Shown here: positions 33,679 through 41,283 of the stretch, one piece after another
How positions within the stretch are numbered: the stretch's first letter is position 1
How the letters are laid out: each line of letters opens with the position of its first letter
Notes under the pieces: generated by a model
The model's input: the letters and a program-made list of their open reading frames with translations, nothing else
Database searches by the model: none
Told to the model about the DNA's origin: nothing
Assembly (NCBI RefSeq): GCF_008000815.1
Contig: NZ_CP042806.1
Location: 1,674,001-1,738,000 of the forward strand
Length of the DNA stretch: 64,000 bases
Source: Terriglobus albidus
GTDB lineage: Bacteria; Acidobacteriota; Terriglobia; Terriglobales; Acidobacteriaceae
Direction of reading: 5' to 3'
Made by a program: the position numbers and the translations under genes

Positions 33679-33715
33679 ACCCACCCATTGCTACGCAATG
33701 GATGCGGCACCCAAT
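33679..33715. repeat. CCCACCC...GGGTGGGGCACCC family, divergent copy 2
   Basis: CCCACCCATTGC-tac-GCAATGGATGCGGCACCC keeps the layout of the copies at 22299 and 48589, with GCGG replacing GGGG before GCACCC. Confidence 0.55.
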
Positions 33716-33796
33716 GTGTCGCCCCAAGTTAGCCATTCCGTTTCCCTCATGTAGTTTTTGCTGGACCACAGGTGGAAGTAGGGCATCCCATAGGGT

Positions 33797-36040
33797 ATGC
33801 GGACACGTTCGACCCTGGCGGCTCTCCTCGCCGCTGTACTCTGCACTACATCCCTGTCCTCACAGACAGCAGCATCCACGCCTCGGACAGAGCGGAAGAA
33901 GATAGGTCTGGCTCTCGGCGGCGGTGGTGCGCTTGGCCTTACAGAGATCGGTGTACTGCGCTGGCTGGAGGAGCATCACATTCCGGTCGACGGTATCGCA
34001 GGCGCCAGCATGGGCGCCCTTGTCGGCGGGCTTTATGCCACCGGCCATACGCCGGATGAGATTCAAAAATTGACCAGCGATGAGGTGCTGGCCAAGGTCT
34101 TCCGCATTTCCAATGATTTCAGCGCCTTGAATTATCGCCGGCGCGAAGACCGCCGCAGCGCACCCAACTACATGACCATCGGCCTGAAGCACGGCATCAG
34201 TATCCGCAATGGTCTGCTGGTCGATGCCGGGCTGAATGCCTTTCTTTCGGCGCAGTTCCTCTCGTATGGCGACAAGACCAGCTTCGATCAGTTGTCGATT
34301 CCATTCCGCTGCACGGCGACGGATATCACCGAGGGCAAGCCGGTATTGTTTGCGCGCGGATCGCTGCCGGAGTCGATCCGTGCTTCCATCTCGCTGCCGG
34401 GAATCTTTCCGCCGGTGGAGAGAGACGGACACACCTATGTGGACGGCGGTGTGCTCGAGAACCTGCCGACACAAACTCTGAAGTCTGACCTTCATGATGA
34501 TGTGATCCTCGCGGTCTCGATGCCTCTGGTAAAACTGGCGCCAAACAACACCAGCCTGCTGGGAACGCTACAGCGGTCATTCTCAGTGGCGATCTGGGGC
34601 AATGAATTGCAGTCGCGGCGGCTGGCGGATGTCGTCATCGAGCCGCAGACCGGCAACATGACGACGATGGACTATGCCAGGGCTGAAGACCTGGCCAAGC
34701 TGGGGTACGACGCTACCGAGGCGCAGAAAGCCAAGCTGATGGCCTACGCCGTCTCCGACGCGGAGTGGGCGGCGTATCTTGCGAACCGGACTTCGAGGAC
34801 GGCGGACAAGCCGCGCAACATCGCCTCCATCAAGGTGGAGACCGAAAACCACGAGGTGAAGGAGGCGGTGGAGCACAAGCTGCAGAAGCTGGTAGGCCAG
34901 CCCGCCGAAGCTATTGTGATCGACAAGCGGCTGGATGAGCTACGGGCAGACGAACGCTACGAGGCGACCTACCAGGTTAGCTATCCGAAGGGGCCCATTC
35001 GCGGTGTGCGTGACGCGGAGATCACTGTGAAGCTGGCTGATAAGGAGAACGGGCCTCCGTTCATTCTTATCGGCATCAACGGCCAGGCGCAGTCGGGCCA
35101 GACGCCGCGCTTCACGCTCGACCTTACGTACCTGCACCAGGACTTCGGACGGTACGGCTCGGAACTTCGCGGCTCCGCGCATCTTGGCTGGTTGCAGCAG
35201 TTCGACCTGGAATACTACCGCCTGCTGAATGCACGCGGTATCTTTATCGCTCCGCATGGAGAGTTCACCAGGCGACCTTATTTCATTTACCACGATCAGA
35301 ATCGCCTGTCGGAACGGCTATGGCAGCAGGGCGGAGGCGGCGTCGATGTGGGATATACCTACAACCACAACACTGAGGTGCGTGCCGGCTGGCAGGCATG
35401 GAGCCAGCGCTGGGTTACCAAGACGGGCAACGACGGCCAGGGCGATTCATCGCAGGTGGCACATCTCTTCGATGTGCGCTATGCCCACGACGCGCAGGAT
35501 CGTGCCGAGGTGGCCCAGCGTGGATTCCACTACAACTTCGGGGCCGGCTATCTGAAGGCAGGCGAGCAGGCGGCCGCGGCTCCACGAATCGTCGGCAAGT
35601 TTCAGTTCGCTCATACCATCGGAGGCAATAGCTTCCTCGCTGCGGCAGAAGGTGGCACGTTGTTCAATCGCGATGTGGCCCAGCCTTACCGATTCACTCT
35701 GGGCGGGCCTGGGAGGCTTTCCGCCTCAGCCTTTGAGGAGTATCGCGGAACAGATTACTTCTACCTTCGCGAAGCGTATCTACGCAGGATTGCAAAGCTG
35801 CCTGATCCTCTAGGACAGAACATCTATCTGGCGATCGCATATGAGGCAGGACAAATGCGTGCTCCACGATCGATCGGTGTCACAGGCACAGACTACGCTC
35901 AGCCGGCCTCAAGCTTCCTGCGGCAGGATGTCATGTTCGGTGTGCTGGCAGAGACGCCGTTCGGTGTGATCAGCTTCGGTCCAGCGCTTGGCGATGCAGG
36001 CAGGAGGAAGTTGAGCTTCACGATTGGACGCTCGTTTTAG
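33797..36040 (+). CDS. Patatin-like phospholipase with outer-membrane beta-barrel (type Vd-like)
   Basis: The 747-residue product has a signal peptide (MRTRSTLAALLAAVLC) and a patatin domain: oxyanion loop GGGGALG (41-47), nucleophile elbow GASMG (Ser71) and DGG (216-218). After a POTRA-like stretch (about 315-400) it ends in a 16-strand-like beta-barrel with alternating aromatic residues and a terminal Phe. This order matches patatin-type Vd autotransporters such as PlpD. It should be exported to the outer membrane and hydrolyse lipid. The 3' end abuts a two-arm octamer hairpin. Confidence 0.87.
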   Translation: MRTRSTLAALLAAVLCTTSLSSQTAASTPRTERKKIGLALGGGGALGLTEIGVLRWLEEHHIPVDGIAGASMGALVGGLYATGHTPDEIQKLTSDEVLAKVFRISNDFSALNYRRREDRRSAPNYMTIGLKHGISIRNGLLVDAGLNAFLSAQFLSYGDKTSFDQLSIPFRCTATDITEGKPVLFARGSLPESIRASISLPGIFPPVERDGHTYVDGGVLENLPTQTLKSDLHDDVILAVSMPLVKLAPNNTSLLGTLQRSFSVAIWGNELQSRRLADVVIEPQTGNMTTMDYARAEDLAKLGYDATEAQKAKLMAYAVSDAEWAAYLANRTSRTADKPRNIASIKVETENHEVKEAVEHKLQKLVGQPAEAIVIDKRLDELRADERYEATYQVSYPKGPIRGVRDAEITVKLADKENGPPFILIGINGQAQSGQTPRFTLDLTYLHQDFGRYGSELRGSAHLGWLQQFDLEYYRLLNARGIFIAPHGEFTRRPYFIYHDQNRLSERLWQQGGGGVDVGYTYNHNTEVRAGWQAWSQRWVTKTGNDGQGDSSQVAHLFDVRYAHDAQDRAEVAQRGFHYNFGAGYLKAGEQAAAAPRIVGKFQFAHTIGGNSFLAAAEGGTLFNRDVAQPYRFTLGGPGRLSASAFEEYRGTDYFYLREAYLRRIAKLPDPLGQNIYLAIAYEAGQMRAPRSIGVTGTDYAQPASSFLRQDVMFGVLAETPFGVISFGPALGDAGRRKLSFTIGRSF

Positions 36041-36176
36041 AGCGGGTTGGATGGTTGAATAGTTGAATGGTTGAATAGTGCACAAAACGCATCGCACGGT
36101 TTGGTAATTTTGGCTCACCAGACTGCGGTTCAATAGCTGGTTGGTTTGCTCTCACCATTCAACTATTCAACCCGCT
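36041..36176. repeat. Two-arm octamer-periodic hairpin element, copy 1
   Basis: The left arm AGCGGGTTGGATGG-TTGAATAG-TTGAATGG-TTGAATAG and right arm ACCATTCAACTATTCAACCCGCT are inverted, with perfect ends AGCGGGTT/AACCCGCT. The element fills the convergent gap between the patatin stop (36040) and the phosphoesterase stop (36177) exactly. Confidence 0.75.
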
Positions 36177-36929
36177 TCATTTACCGTCTCTCAGCCGTAT
36201 CGCGAGCCGATCGGGCAGTCCTGCCATCAGGATCTTGCCCTGGGCTTTGATGATGTCGTAGGGCAGGCGGTGGAAGGTGACGGTGGCCTCGTCGGTGTCG
36301 TAGATGGCGCAGGCGACGCGCCAGTCGCCGTCGCGGGGCTGGCCGGCAGAGCCTGGGTTGATGAGGTAGCGGCACTCGGGGTCGAGCTTCAGGACCCAGG
36401 TCTCGGCAACTTCGCGGGAGCGATACTCGGGAATCAGTTCGCGCCAGGCAGTCCCTTGCTGGATGAAGCCTCCCTGCACATGCGTATGCCCGAAGAACGT
36501 CAGCGGCTGCTGCATCTGCTGTAGCGGCGCCCAGGCATCGCGCACGTTGAGGATGTAGTCGTCTTCGTCGAGTGGAGAGCCATGCACGCAAGCCACAGCA
36601 ACTCCCTCGGGGTAAATGGGGCCTTGAGGCATGGCGCGTACCCAGTCGATGTTGCTGGGCGAGAGCGCCTCCTGTGTCCACAAGGCCGCTGCGCGGGCGA
36701 TGGGATTGAAGTTCAGGGAAGAGGTCAGGCCAGCGGCGACGCGGTCATGATTGCCGCGGACATGCAGTGAGCCAACGGCGCGAATCTTTTCGACAACATC
36801 GTTGGGACTGGCGCCGTAACCGACAACGTCACCGAGGTCCCACACCCGGTCGACGGCGCCGGCGGCTTCGAGGACAGCCTCCAAGCCTTCCAGACTTCCG
36901 TGAATATCCGAGAGAACAAGTGCGCGCAT
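36177..36929 (-). CDS. Metallophosphoesterase (calcineurin-like)
   Basis: The 250-residue product has the metallophosphoesterase motifs SDIHGSLEGLEAVL, GDVVGYG, GNHD (RGNHDRV), and GHTHVQGG, in order. These bind two divalent metals. It is close to the YfcE/DUF-type phosphoesterases that hydrolyse dinucleotides or phosphodiesters; the substrate is not known. The start at 36929 begins MRALVLSDIHGS. The 3' end is convergent with the patatin gene. Confidence 0.88.
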   Translation of the reverse strand: MRALVLSDIHGSLEGLEAVLEAAGAVDRVWDLGDVVGYGASPNDVVEKIRAVGSLHVRGNHDRVAAGLTSSLNFNPIARAAALWTQEALSPSNIDWVRAMPQGPIYPEGVAVACVHGSPLDEDDYILNVRDAWAPLQQMQQPLTFFGHTHVQGGFIQQGTAWRELIPEYRSREVAETWVLKLDPECRYLINPGSAGQPRDGDWRVACAIYDTDEATVTFHRLPYDIIKAQGKILMAGLPDRLAIRLRDGK

Positions 36930-37062
36930 AACAGATAAATTCGGTGTTCGGCGCGCAACGGGTATGGGTTGGGCCTGCACACCAATGTAACAAGATTGCG
37001 CGGAAAGCTAAAAGCTTGAAAATGCGGGATAAGCGGAATCCTGCAACGAGAAGCGAGGGCTC

Positions 37063-37875
37063 TTACACCTGCGCGAGCGGTTTCGAGCGGTCTGTTTGCA
37101 TGGTAGGGGCAGAGGCCAGCAGGCGCTGCGTATAGGGATGCTGCGGCTGGTGGAAGATCTCGTGGACTGTCGCCTGTTCGACGATGTGGCCATGCTGCAT
37201 GACAGCGACTCTGTCCGACGTCTGGGCGACGACCGCCAAGTCGTGCGAGATGAAGAGCATGGAAAGACCGTGGCGTTCGCGCAGGTCCGCCAGCAGACGC
37301 AGAATCTGTGCCTGGACGGTGACGTCGAGCGCGGTTGTCGGTTCGTCCGCGATGAGCAGCCGGGGCTGGTTCACGATCGCCATAGCGATCAGGATGCGCT
37401 GCCGCTGGCCGCCGGAGAACTGGTGTGGACAGTCGTCGTAGCGGCGGGTGGGGTCGGGCATGGAGACCTGCGCGAGCGCCTCCAGAACGCGCTCCTTCAC
37501 CTCCGCGCGGGAGAGGCGGGGATGATGCGCGCGTACCGCCTCGGCGATCTGAGCGCCGATGGTGGAGACCGGGTTAAGCGCGGTCATCGGCTCCTGGAAG
37601 ATCATCGCGATCTCGCGGCCGCGTACCTGCCGCATAGCTTCTGTCGAGAGAGTCTGCAGATCGCGCCCGTCGAAGCGGATCTGGCCGCGTACCTGCGCCG
37701 AGGGAGGCAACAGCCGCAAGACGGCCAGTGATGTGGCGGATTTACCACTACCTGACTCTCCCACAAGCCCCAGCGATTCCCCGGCGGCTACCTCGAGGTC
37801 GATGCCATCGACCGCGGCGCGCTCTCCGCCGAAGGAGACCTGCAGGTTGCGGACTTCGAGCAGTGGGCTGGTCAC
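37063..37875 (-). CDS. Dipeptide/oligopeptide ABC ATPase, OppD-like
   Basis: The 270-residue product has Walker A GESGSGKS, Q loop in FQEPMTALNP, signature FSGGQRQR, Walker B LLIADEPTTALD and the H loop FISHDLA. The end (HPYTQRLLASAP) starts the oligopeptide C-terminal extension of OppD/DppD. The GTG at 37875 shares one base with the fabD stop (TAGTG), so translation is coupled. No permease or binding-protein gene is near. Its usual partner (OppF-like) lies at 55803-56576. The longer open frame upstream is the antisense shadow of fabD and is not used. Confidence 0.88.
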   Translation of the reverse strand: MTSPLLEVRNLQVSFGGERAAVDGIDLEVAAGESLGLVGESGSGKSATSLAVLRLLPPSAQVRGQIRFDGRDLQTLSTEAMRQVRGREIAMIFQEPMTALNPVSTIGAQIAEAVRAHHPRLSRAEVKERVLEALAQVSMPDPTRRYDDCPHQFSGGQRQRILIAMAIVNQPRLLIADEPTTALDVTVQAQILRLLADLRERHGLSMLFISHDLAVVAQTSDRVAVMQHGHIVEQATVHEIFHQPQHPYTQRLLASAPTMQTDRSKPLAQV

Positions 37876-38831
37876 TATTCCGCTACTTCCGCCAGTGCGG
37901 CGAGTGTCTTTTCCAGCGATGCGGTGTCTTCGACGTTGAGGGCCTTCTGGTTGCGGTCGATCTGGCGCATCAGGCCGGTGAGCACGCGTCCGGGGCCAAC
38001 CTCGATAAAGTGGGTCGCACCCTGGGCAACGAGCGTCTGCACGCACTCAACCCAGCGAACAGCGCCGGTGACTTGGCGGATGAGGGCATCGCGGGATTCG
38101 GCACGGCGATGTTCCACACGGGCGTCGACGTTGCAGACGATAGGGATGTGCGGGTCATGGAAGTTGACCTGTTCCAGGTAGCTGGCAAGCTGATGCTGGG
38201 CCGGAGCCATCATGGCCGAATGGAAGGGGGCACTTACCGGCAGCATGACGACGCGCTTTGCGCCGGCCTCTTTGCAGAGTTCTGCAGCGAGTTCCACACC
38301 CTTGATAGCGCCAGAGATCACGGTCTGTTCCGGGGCGTTGAGGTTAGCGGCGGAGACGACCGAATCGGTCTCATCCCAGGCGCGGGTGCAGAGCTCTCCA
38401 ATGGTGGCGGCGGGCAGGCCCAGAACCGCGGCCATGGTGCCCTGGCCGGCGGGGACAGCTTCCTGCATGAACTTGCCGCGGTTCTTTACGGTGCGGACGG
38501 CGTCGGCAAAGCTGATCGTGCCGGCGGCAACATGGGCAGAGTATTCGCCAAGTGAGTGTCCGGCGGCGATGGCCGGCCGAATGCCCTTCTCTTCGAGCAC
38601 GCGAAGGACGGCCACGGAGACCGTCAGGATCGCAGGCTGCGTATTTTCCGTGAGCTTCAGCTCCTCTTCCGGGCCTTCGAAGCAGAGCTTCGAGAGCGGA
38701 AACCCAAGCGCAGCATCGGCTTCGTCAAAGACCGCTTTTGCGACTGGAAAATTGTCATAGAGATCGCGGCCCATGCCGACCGCCTGGGAACCCTGCCCAG
38801 GAAAGAGAAAAGCCAGTTTTTGCATGCTCAT
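37875..38831 (-). CDS. fabD: Malonyl-CoA:ACP transacylase
   Basis: The 318-residue product starts [20 protein letters not shown] and has the catalytic GHSLGEYSA (Ser) and the His of [11 protein letters not shown], the family's pair, plus [15 protein letters not shown]. It moves malonyl from CoA to acyl-carrier protein to start fatty-acid elongation. The start could be two codons later at 38825. Other fab genes are not in the window. An ABC ATPase gene overlaps its stop by one base. Confidence 0.95.
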   Translation of the reverse strand: MSMQKLAFLFPGQGSQAVGMGRDLYDNFPVAKAVFDEADAALGFPLSKLCFEGPEEELKLTENTQPAILTVSVAVLRVLEEKGIRPAIAAGHSLGEYSAHVAAGTISFADAVRTVKNRGKFMQEAVPAGQGTMAAVLGLPAATIGELCTRAWDETDSVVSAANLNAPEQTVISGAIKGVELAAELCKEAGAKRVVMLPVSAPFHSAMMAPAQHQLASYLEQVNFHDPHIPIVCNVDARVEHRRAESRDALIRQVTGAVRWVECVQTLVAQGATHFIEVGPGRVLTGLMRQIDRNQKALNVEDTASLEKTLAALAEVAE

Positions 38832-38850
38832 AGGGGCATGGTAAATGAAG

Positions 38851-39001
38851 CAACAGTTGCCAGTTAACGGTTGCCAGTTGCCAGTTGGAGGCTTAGTGGC
38901 GGTTTCTGTAGGTCGGTTAAATACTTAAGGCATGGGAGAGATCGAATTCTCGACTCTACCCATGCCTTAACGCGTGAACTGGAAACTGTTAACTGGCAAC
39001 C
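38851..39001. repeat. Heptamer-periodic inverted arms around a perfect hairpin
   Basis: The left arm (38851-38888) repeats AGTTGCC with a 7-bp period and the right arm (38977-39001) carries the inverse (AACTGGAAACTGTTAACTGG). Between them is a perfect 12-bp hairpin TTAAGGCATGGG / CCCATGCCTTAA (38925-38970) with a further inner palindrome (TCGAATTCTCGA). This fills most of the gap between fabD and the small membrane protein gene. Confidence 0.7.
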
Positions 39002-39006
39002 TGCCT

Positions 39007-39291
39007 TTAGATTCCTACGCCGAACTCCACATCCTGCATCTCGTCGCCTGCGTGCGAGTAGGCGTCGTAAGGGGTGCGGCGATTGAACTTGTAGCGTTGG
39101 CGCAACTCGCGGCCTACGAAGAGGCCCAGAGCAACGGCGCCGAGGCCGGCGGAGACCCAGCCGACGGTCTTCAGCACGCGCGAGCGCGAGGGCTCGCTGC
39201 TGGGTAGAGATTCAATCACTACGGCAGGAATCTTATCGAGCCTTGTGCCAAAAATGCGGCGCTTTCCAAACGGCTTCATGCCATGCATCAT
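39007..39291 (-). CDS. Small membrane-anchored hypothetical protein
   Basis: The product of about 94 residues has a basic N-terminus (KPFGKRRIFGTRLDK), a soluble Ser/Pro stretch, one hydrophobic segment (VSAGLGAVALGLFVGREL) and a short polar end (NRRTPYDAYSHAGDEMQDVE). I recognise no family. The start may be 39291 or 39279; neither has a strong ribosome site. It is close to the divergent gene at 39390. Confidence 0.55.
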   Translation of the reverse strand: MMHGMKPFGKRRIFGTRLDKIPAVVIESLPSSEPSRSRVLKTVGWVSAGLGAVALGLFVGRELRQRYKFNRRTPYDAYSHAGDEMQDVEFGVGI

Positions 39292-39389
39292 AACGCACCA
39301 TCGGCATGGCTTGCAGAAAGCCTTAGTTTCCGGGGAAATTTTCTGTCCATGAGTAACCAACTCGTCAACTTCGGGTTCTTAAGAAGGTG

Positions 39390-39941
39390 ATGAAGATGCG
39401 TTCCTGGCTTCGTTTTCTGGCATTACCGCTGCTGGCTCTGTCATTTAGCGCCGGCTCCGGTGCGCAGCAACCCTTGATGAACCGTATCCCCGAGGGGGTG
39501 GAGATGATGGGCTCCGCCGGATCGCGCTCCAGCTTCAGCTTTGACAAGGCAATGTTGGACTCCGCGGATTCGCTGATAGCGGATGAAGACGCTCGCCGAG
39601 CTGCCGCGGCGATCCACGGAATTACCGTAACCAACTATCACTTCCGCGACGAGATCGGCTATGACCCGCAGCAGATGGCGTCGGTAGCCGCTGAGTACAA
39701 AGCCGCGGGGTGGAAGCACCTGGTAAATGCAAACCAGCGCGATCCCGGAACAGGGACCGATCTATGGATGCACTTCAGCGGAGCACAGATTGACGATGTC
39801 TCGGTACTGATCCGCCAGTCTCGCCAGATGAGTTTCATCTCGATCTCATGCCAGCTTCGTCCGCTGGATCTATTGCATCTGAGCGGTCACTTCGGGATTC
39901 CGAAGGTGGATCCGAATGCAGTGATGGTACCTGCTCCCTGA
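39390..39941 (+). CDS. Exported hypothetical protein (possibly DUF4252-like)
   Basis: The 183-residue product has a signal peptide (MKMRSWLRFLALPLLALSF) and a mixed alpha/beta body with SFDKAMLDSADSLIADEDAR, HYHF-like NYHFRDEIGYDP, and an end LDLLHLSGHFGIPKVDP. The length and end recall DUF4252, seen mainly in Bacteroidota; this is a weak guess. The ATG at 39390 is preferred to the GTG just before it. The 3' end is convergent with adenosine deaminase through an octamer hairpin that fills the gap. Confidence 0.6.
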   Translation: MKMRSWLRFLALPLLALSFSAGSGAQQPLMNRIPEGVEMMGSAGSRSSFSFDKAMLDSADSLIADEDARRAAAAIHGITVTNYHFRDEIGYDPQQMASVAAEYKAAGWKHLVNANQRDPGTGTDLWMHFSGAQIDDVSVLIRQSRQMSFISISCQLRPLDLLHLSGHFGIPKVDPNAVMVPAP

Positions 39942-40040
39942 GAAATTGAATGATGGAATTATTGAATAATTGAATGATGTCCGTGTCAGGCGCAGCGGCG
40001 TTATTCAATCATTCCATCCTTCAATTATTCAATCGCTTTT
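39942..40040. repeat. Two-arm octamer-periodic hairpin element, copy 2
   Basis: The left arm has TTGAATGA-TGGAATTA-TTGAATAA-TTGAATGA and the right arm is its inverse (TTATTCAATCATTCCATCCT-TCAATTATTCAA). It fills the convergent gap between stops at 39941 and 40041. The loop is about 20 bases (GTCCGTGTCAGGCGCAGCGG). Confidence 0.75.
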
Positions 40041-41072
40041 CTAGAACTGTTCCACCCGCCGCAGCAACGCCAGCTTGCGTTCCGGGCCTAGGAAGCTGGC
40101 TTCTACGGAGTTGGCGGCGAGCTCGCGCATCTGTTCCAGGGTGAACTCGAGTTGCTCGTGGGCGAGGATGTATTCGTCCAGCAGGTTGGCGCCGAACATG
40201 GGTGGGTCGTCGGAGTTGAGCGTGACCATCAGGCCGGAGTGGAAGTAGTCGCGTGCCGGATGGGAGTCGAGCGAAGGGCAACAGCCTGTCTTCAGGTTGC
40301 TGGTGATGTTCAGCTCCAGAGGAATCTGCTTTTCGGCGAGCACCTCCAGAAGCTCCGTATCCTGGGTGGCGGTGAGAGCGTGGCCGATGCGTTCCGCGCC
40401 GATGTTGATGGCAGACCAGATGCTGTGCGGGCCGACTGATTCACCGGCGTGTGCTGTCAGCCGCAGGCCGGCCTTTCTGGCTTCGAGATAGAGATCGCGG
40501 AACTGATCGGCAGGGCCGCGTGCTTCGTCGCCGCCGATGCCGATGCCTACGATGCTGGGGTACTGCTCGCGCAGTTCGGCGGCTTTGCGAAAGACGCGGG
40601 CGGCTTCCTCCACGCCGAAGTGGCGTACGGCATCGATGATCCAAAGCAGCGTGACGCCGAAGTCTTTTTCGGCGCGCAGGCGGCCACGCTCCATGCCTTC
40701 GACGAACGGCTCGACTTCGAGCTGCTTGATGAAATAGATGATGCCGAAAGAGACGTAGGCCTCGGCATGCACGACGCCTTGGGCGGCCAGCGCGCTCACC
40801 ATGTTGTAGGTGATCAGCTCGTAGTCTTCTGGTGTCTGCAGGCGTTCGGTCACGGCCTTGAAGGCCATCAGAAACTCAAGGAAGTTGTCGTACCGGTAGA
40901 GTGCGCGGGCCTGTTCCAGCGTAAGGGGAGTGGCATCATGCCGGCGGGAGAGCTCGACCAGAGTCTCCGGCTCGATCGTGCCCTCGAGGTGCAGGTGCAG
41001 CTCACACTTCGGCAGTCGGCGGAGCCAGTCGCGCGGTTCGAGGTCGAGAGGATACGCAGGCCGTTGCGGCAT
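40041..41072 (-). CDS. add: Adenosine deaminase family protein
   Basis: The 343-residue product has the family metal and catalytic motifs: ELHLHLEGTIEPETL, the HAGE of LTAHAGESVGP, and LNSDDPPMFG. GIGGDEARGP and AERIGHALTA also match. It deaminates adenosine (or adenine, in related enzymes) to inosine; the exact base is not fixed by sequence. The ATG at 41072 begins MPQRPAYPLDLEP. A nested palindrome copy starts 23 bases upstream. No purine genes adjoin. Confidence 0.9.
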   Translation of the reverse strand: MPQRPAYPLDLEPRDWLRRLPKCELHLHLEGTIEPETLVELSRRHDATPLTLEQARALYRYDNFLEFLMAFKAVTERLQTPEDYELITYNMVSALAAQGVVHAEAYVSFGIIYFIKQLEVEPFVEGMERGRLRAEKDFGVTLLWIIDAVRHFGVEEAARVFRKAAELREQYPSIVGIGIGGDEARGPADQFRDLYLEARKAGLRLTAHAGESVGPHSIWSAINIGAERIGHALTATQDTELLEVLAEKQIPLELNITSNLKTGCCPSLDSHPARDYFHSGLMVTLNSDDPPMFGANLLDEYILAHEQLEFTLEQMRELAANSVEASFLGPERKLALLRRVEQF

Positions 41073-41094
41073 AAATGTTAGTGTACCGGGCAAT

Positions 41095-41209
41095 AGAGCA
41101 TTTTTCCCTGTAGGTGCCGTGTAGGGCTTCCGCATCTATGGGCGTTTTCCGCAATGAAAACGCCGCTGCACTCCTCTAGCGGGATACCCAGCAACAGGGA
41201 AAATGCTCT
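41095..41209. repeat. Nested palindrome, copy C
   Basis: Outer arms AGAGCATTTTTCCCTGTAG and ACAGGGAAAATGCTCT are inverted. The centre has GGGCGTTTTC-cgcaat-GAAAACGCC. Near the right arm GGGATACCCAGCAACAGG recurs in copies A and (with one change) E. It lies between adenosine deaminase and the permease. Confidence 0.88.
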
Positions 41210-41283
41210 AGCAGGCAACGTTGATGGACATGCCGCTGGCCGGTATCGCGCTCTCAGTGGAGAGCATGCGAAGGTCGTGGTAA

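Larger units (their letters stand above)
33388..33796. other. Repeat-filled gap between rtcB and the patatin gene
   Basis: These 409 bases have no gene. They hold the rtcB terminator, an ATTCGAG/CTCGAAT hairpin at 33482-33501, a two-arm TGTCATC-family copy (33506-33657) with an extra hairpin nested in it (CCCCGACC-agcaagct-GGTCGGGG), and a divergent CCCACCC copy (33679-33715). Open frames in this stretch are translations of repeats. Confidence 0.65.

Noticed and set aside
33460-33684. Open frame with GEICFST and KADPYG peptides, and similar peptides at 56554 and 57674
   Set aside because: These are translations of the TGTCATCCCGTAGGGATC repeat, not genes; the same peptide recurs because the DNA repeat does.
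36181-36681. Long open frame on the minus strand overlapping the metallophosphoesterase in another frame
   Set aside because: Arg/Ala/His-rich shadow reading typical of GC-rich coding sequence; the phosphoesterase frame has all catalytic motifs.
36041-40040. Octamer arrays considered as CRISPR arrays
   Set aside because: Repeat units are 8 bp and adjoin without spacers; there are no cas genes.
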